A stretch of DNA of 64,000 nt from Bisporella sp. PMI_857 (lineage: Eukaryota; Ascomycota; Leotiomycetes; Helotiales; Helotiaceae), in assembly GCA_021307315.1 (NCBI GenBank), contig JAJSPD010000015.1:186001-250000 (forward strand). Reading direction: 5' to 3'. The notes under the pieces were generated by a model, which saw nothing but the letters and a program-made list of their open reading frames with translations, did not search any database and was not told the origin of the DNA. Position 1 is the first letter of the stretch. Each line of letters starts with the position of its first letter. Positions 57,309 to 64,000 of this stretch are shown piece by piece. A program made the translations under genes and the position numbers.

Positions 57309-59620
57309 TCACTTTTCTTCTTTGGTAGTCCCAACAGCAATCTTATTTTCCACATCCACTGCTGCCACAGGAGCACGAGTGGAAATAGTATTAATGTGCC
57401 GGGTTTGTCCGAACATGCCCGCATCCTCGACCATATTTTGATTGTTACTAAGACCATATGTTAGCAAATTGGTATCTCTAAGAAAATGGGAAGACGCACT
57501 TGAGCCTTTGGTTCGGCAAGAAGAAAACTATCAAGAAGCCAGGCGCGATGATCACCAAAGCAGCAATGAAAAAGTATGAAGTGACGTGGTTGTACTGCAA
57601 AGTGATCAGTATACGCAAGAGCTCAATTCGTGTCCTCAATACTTACGGCAGTGTTGATAGCAATTCGCTCTGGTGAGCCCCATGCTGGGACATCCAAGTT
57701 GATGGAGTTAAAAAGAGCCTCGATCAGCTCAGGGGTTGATCGTGAGCCAAGCTGTTTAGCTAACTCCTCTCTAAAAGTTCCTGTGTAAATTGCTCCACTA
57801 ATTGCGCTTCCAACAGCACTTCCGAGAGTCCCTGCCATGACGATTAGGGCTGCCATTGTGGCCGTCTCCGCGTGAGGCACATTAACAGTTGCGGCGACGT
57901 ATCCACCTGTCTGAACGATGCCGTCGCCAATGCCTTGTATAACTTGAACGATGAACAATTCTGCCATGGTCGGGTGCGCGTTACGGATTCTGAACATGAC
58001 GCCGTATCCAATCAATCGGATCGCACATCCTGCCATAATCCACCTAGAGACATCTAATCAGCGACTTCGTTTCGAAAACGTGCAATGCACGCATTTTAAT
58101 TTTTTGTTCCAGTTAAAGATCCTCCGAATGAGAGATGAGCGCCAAATACTCACCATTTGTAGGTTCTCGTCTTCCACATGATTAATCCAAATATGATTCC
58201 GGTAAGGAATGTCAGAACACTGTTGACAAAGCTCAAGTTCGTTGCTTGCATAATAGTAAAGCCTTGTGCGATGAGTGCCCAGTTATACAGAAATTCGTGG
58301 CTGGCCGCAGCAGCCATGTCTAGTATATGTCAGTAAATGCACCATCAGAATCGCATGTTGCTGGTCCTAAGCCATAATGTTGGCACATCCATTTCAATTG
58401 ACATCGTGCAATCGGCTTAAGCATGTGGAAACTTACTAAAAATAAATTAGCAAGTTGTCTCAAATGGTGAAAATCCTCATAACTTACCAATCAGTAAAAT
58501 AGAGGAGAAAAGCTAGTCCAATTGTTCTGTGTAGAACATAACGCAATGGGAAGAATGGGTGTTTAGCCACGCGGTTCTCCCAATATGGCAAAGCAGTAGT
58601 GAGCCCCAAACAACCAATGACAATCAAAGCGATGATCCAAGGAGTATTATAACCGTCTTTTTGCAAATTTGCCAGCGAAAGTGGAAGGAGAACGAAGGCA
58701 AGAGAGGTAACCATTATTATTATTCCAACCAAGTCGATACTCGAGACGATCTCATACAAGCTGATTCGAGGTGGTTTAACAATGGCTTTCTCCAGCTTCT
58801 TTGCGCGTTGCTGATAGAAGCCGAGGAGACCAGTGATAGGCAGGGTTCCAAGAGGGAAGATAATAGCGATGATACCAATACCCCATGCCCATCCGATACC
58901 ACCAGGGGATACTACTTTTTCGACAATGTATGAAGAGACCCATGGAAGAATGAGATAAGGGAAGAACTGGAAGTTCACACCAAAACCTCTCTGCCGAGTA
59001 GTGGTAAGATCTGCGATGACGATCGTGTTCAGAGAGTTCAGGGCTGTGATACCCATGACTCTTAGCACGGTACCTGCGGCAAAAGCGTTGAAGTTGGATG
59101 CACTTGCAGCTGTTACGAGACCAACGATAATCATGGTCATTGCCGCTGGATAGATTTCCGCACGGCCAAAGATATCAGATAACTTGGCCCACAATGGCTT
59201 CATCAAAGAGAAAGCAAGATTGCAGGCCGTCGTTAATGCTGCTGATGATGCGGTCTTGCGAAAGTCAGACAGGGCATAGGCGTAATATGTTGAGAATGTC
59301 GTTTCATCGAACTCGCTATCGATAATTAGCGTCTATTCTTAAGGTAACATTGATATCAATAACTGTCAAAGTACATACTACGCAACCATACATATTCCTA
59401 AGGCAGTAAATACGAGCTTCTTGCCATGCTTGCCCCAGATCTGTTGCATAAGCTCGATACGCTGGGCGCCCTCACCCGCAAGCGTAGCCTCTACCAGTGG
59501 AGCATTCTTCAAGTTCTCGACATCGTGATCCAGGGATCGCGTAGCTGTCTGGCGAGGCTCGAGCCCTCGGATCTCATCAGGACCTTTCATGCGTGCCTTG
59601 AAGTTTTGAAGGACAGACAT
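57309..59620 (-). CDS. MFS siderophore-iron transporter (Sit/Arn type)
   Basis: Six minus-strand exons: 59382-59620, 58488-59315, 58154-58300, 57647-58043, 57500-57594, 57309-57447; 1845 bp, 614 residues. Features of 14-TM siderophore:H+ symporters: VAEFDETTFSTYYAYALSDF in TM1 and loop, KPLWAKLSDIFGRAEIYPAA (motif A-like), LNSLNTIVIADLTTTRQRGF, GFGVNFQFFPY, and in the second half IQGIGDGIVQTGGYVAA and GSAVGSAISGAIYTGTFREE. The C-terminal tail is polar and ends in TTKEEK. It likely imports ferric siderophores. The exon 2/3 join (187-bp intron, GTAAGT to GGCCAG) is the least certain; an alternative acceptor before ACATGGC creates a stop. GATA-type sites lie upstream. Confidence 0.88.
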
Positions 59621-61599
59621 TATGATCCAAACAAGTAAGAGTTAGATTGGCGTTGAACCACAGGCCCTGGGACGGGACCTTAATCCTCATGCCCCAAGTC
59701 ATCGTTTTATACACCGTGAGGTTGCAATAATTCCAATATCCAAGTAACCCCATTTCTGCAGCGATGTGCAGCAAAGCAAGGTTCAAAGGGTCGTTATCAG
59801 ACACCTTATCGCAGGGAGGAGGTCTGTTTTGTTCTCGTTTCGACTTTCCCATTTCTCGTCTGACTTGTAATTTCTCTGGTGGTGATTGGAGCAAATGAGC
59901 TTCATTGCTCCGTCTAATCCGAATGGAGATACCTCGCGGGGTACCAATAGCTTGGGCGTACTCATCCGGGAGGGAACATGGCATGGGTTGTTATCGTTAA
60001 AGAGGTGTACGACTTTCCAACAGCTTTTGGTGGTTGCAGCCAGTCGTTCCGCATACTTGGCTAAAGCAAGATCCGGGGGTGTGCGGTGGCCGCGCTTAAC
60101 TTTGATAGGCGAGATGGAGATAATGGGGAAGAAAGCTACATATGTAGAGGCTCATGAGCCTCAATATCAAGTTGTATATGGCCCATTATGCTGTAGGTTG
60201 CTGGAATTGATCCCTAAGTTAGATCTGGTGGGGTGGTATCACTCGTTTGAAAAGGTACCTCGCGCATGTAGGCGTGATTACTGTGGCTATGTCACATTGC
60301 AGGCTTAGGTCTAGAAATACCTAAGAGTTCCTGGATAGAGTAGAATATAGTGCAAAAGCTGAATTTTATTGATATGATAAAAATTGAAATACGTGCATGC
60401 ACTGATTTCTCTTCCACATGTGATAATCAAGTTTGTACCCAACGGCACCAGTCCGCTCCCAAACAGGAAATACATTCAAGATTTCCAATGGGTTCTGCTT
60501 AACATATAATAACTAGTTCGATAATAATATACCTCCTATAAAACAGATACAGATAATAGCGAACAGAGAGCAATCTCTTAGCTTAGATAAGTTCAACGCG
60601 TATGAGTCTACTTAGTGATAGCAGCGGAAATTGGCCACACTTGGGGACCCCATCTTTCCATGAACCAGTATTCCGCAATCGTGCATTATCAAGCCTGTAG
60701 ATGCATAATACGTGGTTTCTAAACAACAAACAGAAGCATTATACAAAGATAACAGAAGTCAACCGGGAGGTATGAAATCAGAGATCTGGAAAGCTAATCA
60801 ATAATTGCGCCAGCTAGACATCTGACACTACTGGGAAATCTCAATATTAACCCCTCTGTCCTTGATGTACAAAACCACACTCATCACTTGAAATCTTGAA
60901 GTGGGGAGAACTTCCTCTAGGCATTCCCATGGCGACCAGCCTACACAAGATCAGTGTGAGCCCGATAGCGAGTCTCCAAATCGCCTTGATCGATAGCGAT
61001 GGAATGGTAAACCCTCGATTTGAATATCCCCATCCAGGCAGTCTTTCTCGAGGGTTGGGTCTGCTGCAGCTTTGTTCCATATCCATTGTTCTGGACCCAT
61101 ATCCAAGCATGGGAGGACCAGGCTTTGGTAAGCTACAATCTTTCGTCGCAACTCAAAGATATAGCCTAAAGTGAGGAAGTGACAGAAAGCTCAACAATAC
61201 CGAGCAATGGATGTCAGGAAGTAGATATTTGCGGATGAGAGAGCACTCGAAGCAATACTAGGCGAATCAAGCAGAAGAATTAATAGAAATAATTAGGAAA
61301 GGACGGCAAAGACATTCATTGATACGTATTCATGCGCTCATCAAGACAGAAGCATTATGTTGTCGCTGCTGTTGCCGGGTCTATCGACATAAAGTTAAGA
61401 ACGGGACGAACGTAGAACCTCCTTATTTCCCTACCCGCCGAACAAACTCTTAACTCTACACATTCCCATGCCAAATCTAGCCTTGACGCCATAAAATACT
61501 AAGTCATCTCTTGTAATGGTATCACTACCCAATTGTTCAAGTGAAAAGCGATCAACGCAAGCTATGCACAGATGAAAAGAACAACAAGCGAAGCGTCCT
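59621..61599. other. Intergenic region
   Basis: The left part is promoter of the siderophore transporter. Minus-strand frames near 60847-61151 (for example LPCLDMGPEQWIWNKAAADP) look faintly coding but have no consistent exon model. Frames at 59577-59984 and 59886-60308 overlap the promoter and are not called. Confidence 0.4.
59794..59810 (-). promoter_or_regulatory. Paired GATA-factor sites upstream of the siderophore transporter
   Basis: On the minus (gene) strand: TCTGATAA (59794-59801) and GATAAG (59805-59810), 175-190 bp before the start codon; another GATAA lies at 59991-59995. Iron-responsive fungal GATA repressors (SreA/Sre1/SRE type) bind ATCWGATAA-like motifs at siderophore genes; TCTGATAA matches eight of nine positions. 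Confidence 0.45.
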
Positions 61600-63523
61600 C
61601 TATGAGACATCAGACTTTTTCTTCAATCCCAGATGTCCAAGTTTATGCTCATGTGCATCCTTCATCTCCTCTTCAGGAACTCCGCCTGGAAGCTTTGATG
61701 TTGCAATGGACGCAATGCCTTCTATGAGACTGTGCTCTGATTCTGGGCTTTGCCTAAGTTCATGTCAGTCCTTGCCTGAACTTGGTGGTCCCAAAATTAA
61801 CTTACGGTTGAGCACCAGGGTGAGAAGTAGTCGAGGATGCAGTATCGAGACCAGCATTGACATCCGCAAGACTATGTTGTGGCGCCTCTTTCGCAGCCTC
61901 GACCTTGGCATCTACAATACTCTTCAGCTTGGGTGGAGTGGCACTTGACTCTGGCACATCATCCGGGAACTCTCCTCCAGTCGGCGAGCTCGTTTTCACA
62001 CCTTTGAAGCTGTCATCATCGTCATTACCATCATTATCGCTAGTAATACTGCTCGCTTTGCTGTGATCTGCACTAGCTGGGCTTTCCGTTCTTAATCCAA
62101 GGTCTTTGGCCTTCTTAGGAACTTCTTCATTATCTCCCTTCCAATCCGCAGGCGCCATTTGTGGCACTGGAGAGTCGACTCCGGGTTCCGTAATAACGTC
62201 TTCCTTGGAGCGACGTCCTGGCTCTGGCTCGTATACCTTCCAAACTACCGCTAAGCGATCAAATGCTCGGGTACCTTTCCTGCTTGAACCCTTTATACCG
62301 TCCATTTTATCCCACTCGATTTCAAATACCCCACTTTCATCTGCATTTCCTTCTTGCTCTGGTCCTTTGCCCTCAAAGAATGTATTGAACCACACGTGAG
62401 CAACAGACGTGACCATAGTATATCCCATAGTGGCTTTATTTCGACGTTCGAAGTCAATGTTGATATCACTAGTGGGAAGAATGACACGAGTCGACGGCTT
62501 GAATATGACTGCCCCGCCTCCAGCTTCAGAACCAGTTGCCTCCGGTGTGCTAGTTCCAGATGTCGTTTGGGATCTATTCTCACTTGCAGTCTGGGGTTCA
62601 TTGATGAGCGGTGTGCTTCCATTCGCACCATCTAACTGCGACGTTTCTGTCACAGTCTTCGACTTTGTGGGTTGCGGCTTATAATTTGTGCCACTCGTCT
62701 CCTCAGGTTTCTTGAATTCAGGAACTCTCTCCCGATTCTTCACCGCGTCTCGAACTCCTGACGTCCCGGACTCATTGCCATCAACAATGACCCGTTCCTT
62801 CTTTGTGAACAGATGGAACAATTTGATCTTCTTTCCCTCATCCACAAAACCCTCAACCTGTACCTTGACGCCATCTCTCAACCCCCAAACATGCACCTCC
62901 ATAATTTCAATCTGGCGCTCGACGTATATCTTCCCGCCCTTAGTCCATCGATCAACATATCCCACCCACCGCAGCTGACTCGGTATGCTCACGCCCTGTC
63001 CAAATCCAGGCCGCATCCTGCGTTCCGTAAATCGTGCCAATGCCTCACTGGCAGCCCATCCACACTCGCTGATGAGATAACTACACGCCATCGTACCGCT
63101 CCGTCCCTTCCCCGCCTTACAATGCACCACCACAACCCTCTTCTTCTTCTTATCCTGTGACTCCTTCCCCTCTGCATCCGCACCCCGCAACCAATTCCTC
63201 ATGCTCGCCATAACCAGCGGCACGACTCTAAACGGCGGCGGGTGATGATCGGGCCACGGATAATGCCAAACCCTTCCATAGACCTCACTATCTGGGTATC
63301 CCGTCCCTTCAGCCCTGAACTCCCATATCGCCCAGTCTTCCCCATGTTTGTAGTCCAAGAATTTGACCAGCTGGTCGAGGGGGTTGCGATACGCGCGTTG
63401 AGGGTATGTGCCGGAGGGGCCAGAAGTTGCGATTATTTGGTCGGTGACGTAGCAGAGGTCGAGGCCGGCTTCTGGATGGCGCGAGCGTGGCCCTGCGACA
63501 ATCTGTCGTAGGAGAGAGGCCAT
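61600..63523 (-). CDS. TEP1: PTEN-like phosphatidylinositol 3-phosphatase
   Basis: Exons 61806-63523 and 61600-61753 (52-bp phase-2 intron, GTAAGT / CTTAG); 623 residues. The active-site loop HCKAGKGRSG (H134, C135, R141) matches the PTEN P-loop HCxAGKGR[TS]G, including the two lysine/glycine features typical of 3-phosphoinositide phosphatases. WPDHHPPP (D92) matches the general-acid loop. MASLLRQIVAGPRSRHPEAG and LDLCYVTDQIIATSGPS fit the fungal PTEN N-terminus. A KKKKR insert precedes the active site. The C2-like region has an inserted low-complexity Thr/Ser/Pro-rich segment, and the C-terminus ends KKKSDVS. It should dephosphorylate PtdIns(3,4,5)P3 or (3,4)P2; the substrate in fungi is less certain. 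The symbol follows yeast TEP1. Confidence 0.9.
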
Positions 63524-64000
63524 TGTGTAGGAAAGATGTTTATAGGTAATATGGAGGGGTGGTTATCAGACTTGGAGGTATTGCATGTTGAATTTAGAGG
63601 TGAGGCTGGAGCACAACGTCATCAAGGAAACTTGGTTTGCACAGCCACATGGCGGGGCTTTCCCCTGAAGATTAACCGAAATCTGTGATTCAATTCTGTG
63701 TAACAACAAGCGAGGTGAGATAGACGTTACGATTGAATTTCGTGTTCTGAATATCTCATTGACTTGGGTACGGCTGTGACTTGGAGTAACAACTAGCATG
63801 AAATCATTGCTCGCTCTACTGGTTTACCTTTCCATTAGGGTAGTTTATTTCATCAATGATTTAAAGAGACTAAGAGGACATCCGACGAGGAGCAGCTATT
63901 ACCACCATCAATCTATTACCAACAAGTCTAACTTTGAACTCCTAGTTCTAATAAACCACTATAATACAATGATTATTGCTATTCATAATATATAAAATTT
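63524..64000. other. Upstream of PTEN-like gene
   Basis: Promoter side of the PTEN-like gene; AT-rich, no gene seen to the window end. Confidence 0.4.

Noticed and set aside
59886..60308. 140-codon plus-strand frame in the transporter promoter
   Set aside because: Overlaps the divergent promoter and GATA sites; no domain or conserved-looking segment.

Overview
This window is nuclear DNA of a filamentous ascomycete. Genes are split by short introns, mostly 48-110 bp, with GTAAGT/GTATGT-type donors, CTAAC/CTGAC-like branch sites and TAG/CAG acceptors. Family content agrees: a HET-domain protein, BTB and 2EXR-like genes, a siderophore-type MFS carrier, a fungal phenylalanine ammonia-lyase and a Cdc3-type septin. 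A leotiomycete (Helotiales-like) genome is my guess from the overall feel, not shown. All exon models come from reading splice signals and frame continuity by eye.

Left 19 kb: four same-strand genes (362-3934, 7232-11349, 12918-15268, 16800-18665) encode large coiled-coil proteins with at least one membrane segment toward the C-terminus. Three share a short basic first exon ended by a phase-2 intron of 50-53 bp. The first two share a short globular module between coiled coils. Genes 1, 3 and 4 have expanded their coiled coils by in-frame tandem repeats of 21, 11 and 14 residues. Predicted introns lie just after several stop codons, and the intergenic DNA holds small repeats, some apparently shared between genes. 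This cluster is the best candidate in the window for something undescribed.

20.8-32 kb: HIS5-type histidinol-phosphate aminotransferase, a small basic minus-strand gene, a decayed 2EXR-like pseudogene, the CDC3-type septin and a HET-domain gene.

34-40.5 kb: a BTB gene and a frameshifted BTB relative, an unknown two-exon gene, a three-exon F-box-like gene and a divergent homeodomain-like gene whose first coding exon is only ATG.

42-50.4 kb: an MFS (DHA1-like) transporter, a PPR protein, LSM4 (again an ATG-only first exon) and a seven-exon PAL.

52-64 kb: a secreted/membrane His/Pro-rich protein, two small hypothetical genes, a six-exon siderophore-type MFS transporter with GATA motifs upstream, and a PTEN-like phosphatase. 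Apart from the left cluster, neighbours look functionally unrelated, as is usual for fungal chromosomes. Gene-poor stretches are AT-rich and hold relics and small duplications.
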